Below are positions 26,101 to 33,604 of a DNA stretch of 34,051 nt, in pieces. The notes under the pieces are model-generated. The model ran no database searches, had not been told where the DNA came from, and worked only from the letters and a program-made list of their open reading frames with translations. The stretch comes from Mesorhizobium norvegicum. Lineage in GTDB: Bacteria; Pseudomonadota; Alphaproteobacteria; Rhizobiales; Rhizobiaceae. Location: positions 1 through 34,051 of the forward strand of contig NZ_SMYZ01000033.1 in NCBI RefSeq assembly GCF_004919685.1, written 5' to 3'. The translations under genes and the position numbers were made by a program. Numbering within the stretch: the first letter of the stretch is position 1; each line of letters opens with the position of its first letter.

Positions 26101-27980
26101 GTGACCGTTTCATCGCCCGGACTTGCCGTGGTGAGTGCGCGCAGCACCGCGGGTAAGGCCTCCTGGATCTCGGGCGCGAGCAAGTCTACGACTTCATCGG
26201 CGCGGCGCGCGATTGCGCCTTCGAGCCCGCCGAGCGCGCGATAGTGCGCAAAGGTGAGAACTCGGCGCTCGCGGCCGGCCTCGTACAACGCGTCGAGCAC
26301 AAACTCGAGAAGCGGCAATGATCCGGGATCGGCAGCTGCTGCCTCCTGCAGCACATCATCGAGCCGCCCCAACTCGGCACTCTCCTCGAAGCGGAGCCCG
26401 GCAGCGCCCGCCGGTTCGCGGATGATCTGCGCGATCTCTGGGCCAGTCGGCGGCAGGAGTTCGTAGCTGGCGAGGCCGTCCTTGAGCGCCGAGAAACCCG
26501 GGACCTCACCGCAGCGGTGAAAAAAGTCCGAACGGATCGCCGCTATCACCCAGACCAGTCCGCTCGCGGCCAGCACCGCCATGAGCCGCACAAGGGCCTC
26601 GCGCGTCCCCGGCTCCCTCTCCGTCGTGAACAGGTCCTCCAGCTGATCGATGGCGACAAGCAATCTGATCTGCGAGCGAGCAGGCCCGGCGGCCTTGCGA
26701 AGTGCCTGTCGGACCATCGCCACTGCCCGATCCGGCGTGCTCATGCAGAGCCGAGCAAACTCCGCGGCTGTTACTTCGCAGGCCAGCTCCGGCACAGCAG
26801 CTTCGCGAAGCAGTGCCGCAGCAAGCACAGCGAATGCATCCGGTCCTTCGGAGAGGCGGATCAGGCAGCGGCGCCACAAGGATATGCCTGCCACGGCTCC
26901 AGGCAGTGTCAATGACGGCAGCAGGCCAGCGCGCAGGAGGGAAGACTTGCCGCAACCGCTCATTCCGTAGATGAGCAGGAATGCCGTGCCGCTGGCTGCC
27001 TGCTGCTCCAGTCTTGCAGTGCAGGCAGCAATTGCCCGCGCTCGGCCGAAGAAGAGGTCGGCATCTTCGAATTCGAAGGCATCGAGACCGCGAAATGGCG
27101 ACCTGACCGGTTCCTCCGCAGCAAGGGGTACGCGGTAGATGCGCAAGGCACGTGCGACGTCCTTCAGCTTGTGCTCGCCGAGATCGATGAATTCCAGCGA
27201 GAGTCGGTCTTGAGCCTGGGCGTGGACCGCTTCCGTGACGCAAATCCCGCCCGGTCGTGACAACGTTTGCAGATGAGCCGCGACCTCGACGGCCTCGCCC
27301 GCGAGGTGGTCGCCCTCGGCGACGACATAGCCCAGATGAACGCCGATGCGGAAGCGCAGGCGCTTTGTCTCGGGAACTTCGCAGTTCCGCCTATCGACGT
27401 CATGCTGGATCTCGCTCGCACACCGCATCGCCTCGACGGGGCCGGCGAACTCGGCGACCACGCTCTCTTCGGCGCTCCAGAACACGCGACACGCATGTTG
27501 CACCAGCAGCCGATCGATGATCTGCCTGTACGCCCGGAAAGTTGCAGCAGAGTTCCGCTCATCCTTGCCTGTCGGCCGGCCCTCAGCGGCCACTTCGGCG
27601 GCCAGGATGGTGGCCATTCTCGGTCCGGCATTTGAGGCAAGGACCAGCCTGTAACCGCGCCTCGGCACTGTCTGCACGACGGCCTGCCGACTGTCGTTGA
27701 GCGCCGCACGGATCTCGTGAATGCATTGCACAAGGCTGTCGTCGGTGACGGCTATCCCGTTCCAGACCGCCCTCATCAGGTTGTCCTTGGTGACGACGCG
27801 ATCAGCGTTCTCCAGAAGGTGACGAAGCACCGCGAAGGTCTGGTGGCGAAGTGCGATTGTCATGTTGGACTTGTCGCGCAAGGTCTCGCTGCTCAGATCG
27901 GCGGTAACGCCGTTGAGTACGAACGTCGTGTGCGGCGAGCTATTCAAGCCGGTTTCCTCACGCACGAAGCCGCAGTCCAA
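23136..27980 (-). CDS. Giant sensor: winged helix + degenerate class III cyclase + STAND ATPase + TM + WD40 propellers
   Basis: This 1614-residue protein starts at TTG 27980 behind an AGGA site. Domains in order: OmpR/CadC-type winged helix (about 17-115; VPRRGYRLV); class III cyclase-like domain (about 121-285); nSTAND P-loop ATPase (about 294-720) with Walker A GMSGCGKSS (339-347) and Walker B LLVAIDQLED (440-449); charged coiled coil (about 750-798); one membrane segment (about 800-820); and about 16 WD40 units (about 893-1565), enough for two propellers. In the cyclase-like domain the first metal Asp is Glu (ILAAEV), the second motif GDG is replaced by AEES, and the N...R pair of NIAAR is EVAAH, so it should not make cAMP. 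The layout suggests a signal-gated STAND switch; partners are unknown. It diverges from the DUF1194 gene across 148 bases. Confidence 0.92.
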   Translation of the reverse strand: MDCGFVREETGLNSSPHTTFVLNGVTADLSSETLRDKSNMTIALRHQTFAVLRHLLENADRVVTKDNLMRAVWNGIAVTDDSLVQCIHEIRAALNDSRQAVVQTVPRRGYRLVLASNAGPRMATILAAEVAAEGRPTGKDERNSAATFRAYRQIIDRLLVQHACRVFWSAEESVVAEFAGPVEAMRCASEIQHDVDRRNCEVPETKRLRFRIGVHLGYVVAEGDHLAGEAVEVAAHLQTLSRPGGICVTEAVHAQAQDRLSLEFIDLGEHKLKDVARALRIYRVPLAAEEPVRSPFRGLDAFEFEDADLFFGRARAIAACTARLEQQAASGTAFLLIYGMSGCGKSSLLRAGLLPSLTLPGAVAGISLWRRCLIRLSEGPDAFAVLAAALLREAAVPELACEVTAAEFARLCMSTPDRAVAMVRQALRKAAGPARSQIRLLVAIDQLEDLFTTEREPGTREALVRLMAVLAASGLVWVIAAIRSDFFHRCGEVPGFSALKDGLASYELLPPTGPEIAQIIREPAGAAGLRFEESAELGRLDDVLQEAAAADPGSLPLLEFVLDALYEAGRERRVLTFAHYRALGGLEGAIARRADEVVDLLAPEIQEALPAVLRALTTASPGDETVTARPALLTEVAGTPARSTLVRALIDARLLVSDEDAGGHVFVRVAHEALLSRWPRAGDIVNANRNFLETRDRLGADAHRWHLESRNRELLLPSGKRLAEGEELLLSRREEVDDDVLEYIAASLRAHQQKEEKDRHAELALIEAAEEAKRERLEREAERRNLAAAAANRLARRTRSAAIVAIMLALMAGVGALVAFKAQEEARWQRDQALRNQSLSLSFLSQQSTATGNTEAAILLALEALSSKDQSERPYLFEAEAALYKALLAHHQIKIFRHGAGVADAAFNPTGDHIVTASYDKTAGVWDISSGAETAVLKGHEGAVERAEFSPDGSRIVTAARDGTARLWNAISGEQLFILRPVGNYPTAIFSPNGNQVLTAGENSDAALWDARTGKKVLSVSSDGYARAGFSPDGRSFATARKHLVSIWNTANGALTRSIRVNFRPYSLAFSPDGSRLLAGAWGPFSYDGASSLCEVSKGTEIAKLAGQKSDTQLNGVIFSHGGQRIATVSIDGAARIWDGALGKLDHVLGQEVSGLKLADIGADERDEEMNGAFTPDDRFLATASVNGPIRIWDVERASLVTTIAGHESLVEHLEFSPVDSNILLTASHDGTARLWDVDGALTTTLSHEYRPTFAVFSPDNVHLLTGGGDSAAHLWDVVSGREISRLDTREIVQRATFSPDGRRVATASLGGQVRIWEVARGFETAQFRSHGGLIQIQFGRDGKSLVSASIDGTAQLWDAATGTELAVINTSSKLPQAILSPDGRLILAAREDNAGHLLKAGGAELKALVGHQDRITAAAFNPNGQLVATGSLDHTARIWSITDGANVVTLEGHTDEVTVVAFSPDGQSLLTASRDGTVRIWSVSGGLERAVLRGHGGAVDSAQFSPSGLYVVTASSEDRTVRLWATQSGRQIAVLASQDEATVQPSLTRAAFSSDGTQVAIISGEERVRIVRVFQTPNDLIDFARRTVPRELTPCERRSFFLPEDPAAGTCPG

Positions 27981-28128
27981 TGCTTCGATCCTAGCACGGT
28001 TTCGCGCTGCGAAGAGCCATCATCATCCAGACCGGCGGGGAGCGCGGATTTCGGCGAATGATCGGAAGCCGTTCGTGACCCAGGAGACGCCTCGGACCGA
28101 CAATTGCATTGTCAGCGAGAGGCTTGCC
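27981..28128. promoter_or_regulatory. Divergent intergenic region between the STAND-WD40 and DUF1194 genes
   Basis: The 148 bases separate two divergent start codons and should carry both promoters. No palindrome or clear -35/-10 pair is evident by eye. The winged helix of the STAND protein is a possible binder here, by inference only. Confidence 0.4.
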
Positions 28129-28983
28129 ATGGACTACTTGGTGCAGATTGCTCGATGTGCGGGTGCAAGACCGGTGCTACGGCTCACGGGCGTCTACCTG
28201 CTCACTTTGTTCTTCGCGATGGCGTCACAGGCTCACTCGACCGACCGTCCCGTGGACGACCTGGCCGAAGTCGATCTGCAATTGATCCTTGCCGTGGACG
28301 TCTCATCGTCGATGAGCTTGTCCGAGCAACGGGTTCAGCGTGACGGTTACGTCAACGCATTCCGGCACCCGGACCTCGCAAGAGCCATAGGATCGGGCGC
28401 ACGCGGCATGGTCGCGGTTTCGTATCTCGAATGGGCTGGGCCGAACTATCAGCGCGTCGTCCTGCCCTGGACGATCGTCGGTAGCTACGACGACGCAAGA
28501 CGGTTCGCCGACGCCCTGGCGATCGAGCCTATCACCGCGCAGCCTGGCACTTCCATTTCCGGCGCCCTTCTGTCGGCAGCTGACCTGTTTGCGCAGAGCC
28601 GCACTGCAGGCGCGCGCCGCGTGATCGATGTATCGGGCGATGGTCCCAACAATGCCGGCCTGCCGGTCGCGCCGATACGGGACCGGCTGACAGGCTCCGG
28701 CATCACCATCAATGGCCTGCCACTGTCCTTGCCGCATGGTCGTTCCAACGGCCTTCAATCCTTTGGTGCGCACTATCTCGATCTCTATTACGAGCATTGC
28801 GTCATCGGTGGACCGGATGCATTCGTGATCGGGATCGATGATCTCACTTTGTTCGAAGTCGCGATCCGCCGAAAGCTGCTTCTCGAGATAGCGGGCATGC
28901 CCTCACGACCCAGGCTCGCGTCCTATAACCCAGCAGGCGGCCCGGTATTCGACTGCTCCATGATCGGAACCGCCGCGCGGTAG
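28129..28983 (+). CDS. DUF1194 (von Willebrand A-like) exported protein
   Basis: This 284-residue protein has an N-terminal hydrophobic signal (LTGVYLLTLFFAMASQAHS, about 19-37). The DUF1194 domain follows: VDLQLILAVDVSSSMSLSEQ with a complete DxSxS metal-ion-dependent adhesion motif (D57, S59, S61), then GYVNAFRHPDLARAI, VAVSYLEWAG, RRVIDVSGDGPNN and the family end HCVIGGPDAFVI. ATG 28129 follows a GAGAGG ribosome binding site and keeps the signal peptide; the frame upstream is open but overlaps the divergent gene. DUF1194 proteins are exported and of unknown function; von Willebrand A folds usually bind proteins via a divalent metal. A truncated paralogue lies at 29785-30348. Confidence 0.9.
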   Translation: MDYLVQIARCAGARPVLRLTGVYLLTLFFAMASQAHSTDRPVDDLAEVDLQLILAVDVSSSMSLSEQRVQRDGYVNAFRHPDLARAIGSGARGMVAVSYLEWAGPNYQRVVLPWTIVGSYDDARRFADALAIEPITAQPGTSISGALLSAADLFAQSRTAGARRVIDVSGDGPNNAGLPVAPIRDRLTGSGITINGLPLSLPHGRSNGLQSFGAHYLDLYYEHCVIGGPDAFVIGIDDLTLFEVAIRRKLLLEIAGMPSRPRLASYNPAGGPVFDCSMIGTAAR

Positions 28984-29308
28984 CGCCACAGCCGCCCTTG
29001 ACGTTTCAGGATGTTCTTTTTTCTGTTCTCATGGCGCACGATCCGATCGACACGTTGGGAAAGGCGACCCGGCATTCTGGGCCGGCCGCTAGCTCGCCTG
29101 CCTCCGGTTGAGTGTCCGGTTCTCCAGCAATGTATCTCATGATAATGGCCGCACCGTTCCCGATGCGGCCATTATGTCTGATTTGCTCAATCAGTTCTCA
29201 CACAGCCTGCTCGCGCCGGGGGTTTTCGCTCTGGGAAGACAGTCAACCCTACCGCCATTCGGCTCGGCTGCCGGCTTCGATCGCCTGCGCATGGCTGCAC
29301 AGTGGCGG
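28984..29308. other. Gap between convergent genes with a large hairpin
   Basis: It holds no supported gene. Its only notable structure is the 12-base-arm inverted repeat at 29142-29175, suited to ending transcripts from either side. Confidence 0.55.
29142..29175. terminator. Perfect inverted repeat between convergent genes, possible bidirectional terminator
   Basis: Twelve-base arms ataatggccgca and tgcggccattat match perfectly around a 10-base loop. The element lies between the ends of the DUF1194 gene (plus) and the GYD gene (minus), the usual place for a shared terminator. The stem ends in AT pairs but no long T-run follows, so efficiency is uncertain. Confidence 0.5.
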
Positions 29309-29602
29309 TCAGGCCATCTTTGCCAAGATCTTGGCCATATCTGCCGTGTCGAACGCCCTCAATGTCTGGGTTCTGATGTTGCCTAGCGATGCGATCGATA
29401 AGGCTAGTGCGGTCGCAGCAATGTCGTCGTCGGCTTCTGCAATCGCCACGACATCATATTGACCAAGCGTCCACAACAGCGTGTGAACCTTGATGCCGCT
29501 CTTGCTGGCCATCGCCTTGAAAGCGTCAGCACGCTTCTGCGTGTCCTTGATGCTCTTGATGCCTTGATCTGTGAAACTCGACAGCAATACGTAGTAAGCC
29601 AT
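29309..29602 (-). CDS. GYD domain protein
   Basis: This 97-residue protein begins MAYYVLLSSFTDQGIKSIKDT and contains LLWTLGQYDVVAIAEADDD and ASLGNIRTQTLRAF, matching the GYD family. These are small ferredoxin-like-fold proteins, probably oligomeric, of unknown biochemical role. ATG 29602 is chosen because GGGAGGAACC lies directly upstream; a start five codons earlier would bury that site. It is transcribed toward the DUF1194 gene and away from the truncated DUF1194 relic. Confidence 0.88.
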   Translation of the reverse strand: MAYYVLLSSFTDQGIKSIKDTQKRADAFKAMASKSGIKVHTLLWTLGQYDVVAIAEADDDIAATALALSIASLGNIRTQTLRAFDTADMAKILAKMA

Positions 29603-29784
29603 TGGTTCCTCCCACAATGGAGAGCGTGCGGGCGCTCACGGCGCGTCCGCCGTCTCCCAGAATTACGATAGCACGAGCCGGGGGCGCGAACCACAGGCGG
29701 CAAAGAAGGCCCATGCGGCTGTCTTCTTTCAGTCTTCTGTGCCCTTGCGTCACAAACGCTCGACACAACGAGACGTAGGCCACT

Positions 29785-30348
29785 CTAAGAACGTGTCTCG
29801 CCGGGAATGGAACCAACTTCTCGAATCAGTTTGTTTACTATGGCCCACTGAAATTCAGCGAAGCTGTCAGCAGGAATAACAAACGAGCCGGGCCCTCCGA
29901 TAACGTGCCGCTCATAATATTCCGTGGTCGTCTCGCCATTTTCAACTTCAGTGCCTATCGGCAGACCATTGATTACGATTGCCTTCTGAAGCGCTCTCTG
30001 GCGGCTGTCCTCAAGTGAAGATCCGTCATTGTTTGTTCCGTCGCCTGAGATATCGATGACCCTGCGCGACGTTGGAGCAAGGAGTTTGTCAAAGGCATCA
30101 ACAGATGCGTCGATGGCGTATGAGATCGATGTTTTCGCACCATGCGGACCAGGGCCTTGGCGTTCCGACTTTTTCCGGATTGCTTCCGCGATAACGGACG
30201 CATCATTTGCGTCAGCGAGAATGCTCCAGTCCAACCGAGTTTCCAAGGAGCCGAAGCTCGACCATTCGACGAAGGTGACAGCGATCTTCTCGACCTGCGC
30301 GTTCGCGGACCGGAAGTTGTGACCCAAACGAGCCATTCCGGCAGGCAA
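29785..30348 (-). pseudogene. N-terminally truncated DUF1194 paralogue
   Basis: The 187-codon frame (best start TTG 30348) matches the central and C-terminal parts of DUF1194: VTFVEWSSFG, RRVIDISGDGTNN, IVINGLPIG, YYERHVIGGPGSFVIPA. The first 60 or so residues of the domain, including the signal peptide and the DxSxS metal motif present in the paralogue at 28129-28983, are missing. No matching frame is seen in the 150 bases upstream. It is most likely a broken gene; an internally deleted functional form cannot be excluded. Confidence 0.75.
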
Positions 30349-30497
30349 GCTCTAATGTCTCGAATGTGGTGACTACGACATTGGTTACACCTCGCCGTAT
30401 CAGCGGTCCATCAAACGTGCGGAAGAAGGGAATTGCTGGTGAGGTCGGTTTCCTTTCAGAACAACCAATACTATGATCCGCTGGGGCGAGGCCGACA

Positions 30498-32726
30498 ATG
30501 GATCGCAAGCTTTCCGCGATTTTAGCCGCAGATGTAGTGGGCTATTCGGCTCTGATGGAGCGCGATGAGGCCGGTACATTCGAACGCCTTCGTGCCGGGC
30601 GCAAAGAACTGTTCGAACCCGAAATTGCTCGCCACCACGGCCATATCTTCAAGCTGATGGGCGATGGGATGCTGGCCGAATTCGGCAGTGTCGTCGATGC
30701 CGTCGAATGTGCAGTGTCGCTGCAGCGCGGCCTGTCCGAGCGCAACGCCTCGCTTCCCGAGTCGGAACAGATCCTGGTGCGGATCGGTATCAACCTCGGC
30801 GAGGTGATCGTTGACGGCGACGACCGGTATGGCGATGGGGTCAACATCGCGGCCAGACTTCAGCAGTTAGCGAAACCGGGCGGCATCTGCGTCTCGGGAA
30901 AAGTGGCCAAGGAGGTCGAGAGGAAGCTAGCGTTCACATTTGAGTCAATGGGCGAACAGAGGGTTAAGAACATCACCGAACCAGTTCGGGCGTATCGCGT
31001 ACTGCTTGATCCAGCGGCAGCGGGCAAGACCCTCCATGCTCGCCGCCAGCCGCGCGCCTGGCGTCTTCCAGTCGCGGCGGGTGTTCTCGTCCTGGCTCTC
31101 GGCCTTGCAGTAGCATGGTGGCAGCCGTGGGAGAGGCCTGCACAGCTTGCCGTTCCGACCGTCAGCGAGGCAGCCGACACCCGGCCCTCGCTAGTCGTCC
31201 TGCCCTTCGACAATCTCAGCGACGACAAGGAACAAGAATATCTCGCCAACGGCTTCACCGAGGATCTGACGACCGCACTGGCGCGTGTGCCGGGTCTTTT
31301 CGTCTTCTCCCCCAACGCGGCCTCCGCTTACAAGGACAAGGACCCGAAGGAGATTGCGGCGGCATTGGGCGTCCGATACCTGCTGAAAGGCTCGATTCGC
31401 CGCGTCGGCGACGACATGCGCATCAATGCGCAGCTGATCGATGGCTCGACTTCCAGACATCTCTGGGCGCAGCGTTTCGACGGCCGGTGGGCAGACGTAT
31501 TCGCGCTGCAGGACGGCGTTGTCAGCAGCATCGCGGGTGCGCTCCAGCTCCGCCTGGTGAGCGGCGCGCCGGCTACCCGGGCCGGAGGCACCAGTAATCC
31601 CGAGGCCTATGAGGCCTATCTCAAGGGGATGGACATCTACAACCGTATCAACACGCCCGAGGAGTTTGCGCAGGCTGTGAAGTATTTCCAGCAAGCCGTG
31701 CAACTCGACCCCGATTTCGGCGCGGCGTACGCCCAGCTCGCCTGGGCCTACTGGGACGCGGATGTCGGTCGGGTCGTAGTAATGGGGCTTACGACCGACG
31801 TGGCCCAGGGCAAGATCTATGAAACCCTGGAAGCGGCGGCCAGGGATCCTTCGCCGGGCTACTATCAGCTCGTCGCCGAGTTGATGGTCCGCGAGCACGA
31901 CTCGGACGACGCAGTTACCGTTCTTCTGAAGTCGGTGGCGCTCGATCCCAGCGATACTTGGAATTATCTCTCGCTGGCCAATGCTCTGAATTTCAACGGC
32001 AGGCCGAAGGAAGTGCTTAGCTATCTCGATGCGGCTGCGCGCGTCGACCCAAACTCGTGGATGGACTACAGGCGCTACCAAGCCGGACTGGCCGAGTTCG
32101 GCCAGGAGAAGTTTGAGGACGCGGTTCGCTCTATCGAGAAGATGGACCTTATATCGGCCGATCCACGGGCGAAATTTTATGCCCTGCAGGTCCTTATTTC
32201 GGCTTATGGGCATCTTGGGCGCACAGACCAGGCCGCGGCGGCTTTGGAAACGCTTAGGAAGGTTGTTGGGCGGGTGGACAGGGGGCCGAGCCAGTTGATG
32301 ACCCAGGATTACATGGTGTTCAAGAATACGGCCGATATCGAACGCCTTTTGGCCGGGCTGACCAAGGCAGGTGTGCCAGAGCTGCCGGCATTGGCAAAGG
32401 CAGGCATGAATCCGAAGGACCGGCTCACAGGGGCGGAAATAAAGTCTCTCATGTTCGGGCACGAAACGCGCGGAAAATTGGTAATGCCCACGTTCCTGCC
32501 GATGCAGCGCACAACCTCGGTCGACGGCGCCGTCAGCGAGACCGTTGGCCAGAGGAGCCGCGTAGGAACCTCGTGGGTGCAAGGCGATTTCTTGTGCAAC
32601 GCCTTTCCCAGAGAACTGACAAGCTGTGGGGCGATTTTTCGCAATGTGTTCAGGACGCCGGGGCGCGACGACGAATACAAGGCCGTTTACCGCGGGGACC
32701 AGTTCGAGTTTTCGGTCGTCAAGTGA
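30498..32726 (+). CDS. Class III adenylate cyclase with membrane segment and TPR repeats
   Basis: This 742-residue protein has residues 1-170 as a class III cyclase domain with the catalytic set intact: metal ligands D12 (ILAADVVGYS) and D56 (LMGDGMLAEF), and transition-state residues N116 and R120 (GVNIAARLQ). One membrane segment follows (about 190-208). Next is a domain typical of this family (PSLVVLPFDNLSDDKEQEYLANGFTEDLTTAL, then ALGVRYLLKGSIRR), then TPR-like repeats (from about 370: NPEAYEAYLKGMDIYNR). The C-terminal 120 residues are unassigned. It should make cAMP (or cGMP) in response to a signal sensed through the TPR part. Compare the 1614-residue protein nearby, where the same catalytic positions are lost. 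A GCGAGG element precedes ATG 30498. Confidence 0.93.
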   Translation: MDRKLSAILAADVVGYSALMERDEAGTFERLRAGRKELFEPEIARHHGHIFKLMGDGMLAEFGSVVDAVECAVSLQRGLSERNASLPESEQILVRIGINLGEVIVDGDDRYGDGVNIAARLQQLAKPGGICVSGKVAKEVERKLAFTFESMGEQRVKNITEPVRAYRVLLDPAAAGKTLHARRQPRAWRLPVAAGVLVLALGLAVAWWQPWERPAQLAVPTVSEAADTRPSLVVLPFDNLSDDKEQEYLANGFTEDLTTALARVPGLFVFSPNAASAYKDKDPKEIAAALGVRYLLKGSIRRVGDDMRINAQLIDGSTSRHLWAQRFDGRWADVFALQDGVVSSIAGALQLRLVSGAPATRAGGTSNPEAYEAYLKGMDIYNRINTPEEFAQAVKYFQQAVQLDPDFGAAYAQLAWAYWDADVGRVVVMGLTTDVAQGKIYETLEAAARDPSPGYYQLVAELMVREHDSDDAVTVLLKSVALDPSDTWNYLSLANALNFNGRPKEVLSYLDAAARVDPNSWMDYRRYQAGLAEFGQEKFEDAVRSIEKMDLISADPRAKFYALQVLISAYGHLGRTDQAAAALETLRKVVGRVDRGPSQLMTQDYMVFKNTADIERLLAGLTKAGVPELPALAKAGMNPKDRLTGAEIKSLMFGHETRGKLVMPTFLPMQRTTSVDGAVSETVGQRSRVGTSWVQGDFLCNAFPRELTSCGAIFRNVFRTPGRDDEYKAVYRGDQFEFSVVK

Positions 32727-32971
32727 ACTCCCAAATGCCGCAAGGCCGTAAGTCTGCTTGCCGAGTAGACGCGACGTTGTTGGCATAACTGCAAACGTCG
32801 ACAATTGGCGCGAGTGCGCCCATTACCGTGGTCCACTTAATCGGACACGCCGCAAGTCGCAAGTCGGTAACCTTTCGAACAGAATCCTCGGAGGCGGCTC
32901 CAGGCGAGACGTACAATTTGCGGGCTCGGATCGGGCGCTGCGGCTGTGGAGGGCGGCATGGGAGAAGGGCC

Positions 32972-33568
32972 ATGCCTAGTTGGAACCGAGGCCACATTGT
33001 TGGCCAGAAGCCTCCGCTCAAGCCACGAGAAGTCTGGAGCATCCGGACGCGACTGCAGGTATCAGGCGCAGAACGCGATCTTGCGCTGTTCAATCTCGCG
33101 ATCGACAGCAAGCTGCGCGGTTGCGACTTGGTCACGATCACCGTCGGAGACGTCGCCCTTTCGGGTAGCGTGCGTGATCGGGCGGTTATCGTACAGAAGA
33201 AGACAGGGCGGCCAGTGCAGTTCGAGATCACGGAGCAGACACGCGCGGCCGTCGGTACATGGATAGCACGCCGAGGCCTGACCGAAAGGGATTTCCTTTT
33301 CCCCAGCCGGGTTCGCGCTAAGCCGCACATGTCTACGAGGCAGTATGGGAGGATCGTAGGCAGATGGGTGGCCAGCATCGGCCTCGACCCGAAACGATAC
33401 GGTACGCACTCAATGAGGCGGACAAAGGCGTCGCAGATCTACAAGAAGACCGGCAACATCCGAGCTGTGCAACTGCTTCTCGGTCACACGAAGCTGGAGA
33501 GCACCGTCCGTTACCTCGGCATCGAAGTCGATGACGCATTGGCGATCTCTGAACAGGTTGAACTCTGA
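32972..33568 (+). CDS. Small tyrosine recombinase/integrase, catalytic domain only
   Basis: This 198-residue protein carries the full tyrosine recombinase set: R49 (SKLRGCDL), K76/K77 (VQKKTGRPV), H146-x-x-R149 (THSMRRTKAS), H172 (LLGHTKLEST) and the nucleophile Y181 (VRYLGIEV). The N-terminal arm- and core-binding domains of phage integrases are absent. Proteins of about 200 residues with this layout are a recognised group, so it need not be a fragment. ATG 32972 follows GGGAGAAGGG; the longer frame from 32828 lacks conserved sequence. It ends 36 bases from the right inverted repeat, a suggestive position for a DNA-rearranging enzyme. Confidence 0.88.
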   Translation: MPSWNRGHIVGQKPPLKPREVWSIRTRLQVSGAERDLALFNLAIDSKLRGCDLVTITVGDVALSGSVRDRAVIVQKKTGRPVQFEITEQTRAAVGTWIARRGLTERDFLFPSRVRAKPHMSTRQYGRIVGRWVASIGLDPKRYGTHSMRRTKASQIYKKTGNIRAVQLLLGHTKLESTVRYLGIEVDDALAISEQVEL

Positions 33569-33604
33569 AGTATGCGGAGCGGCGCATTCACAAGCGTCGC
33601 TCCG

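Noticed and set aside
31191..32804. 537-codon minus-strand frame
   Set aside because: Antisense to the cyclase-TPR gene; the plus-strand protein has intact catalytic motifs, the shadow has none.
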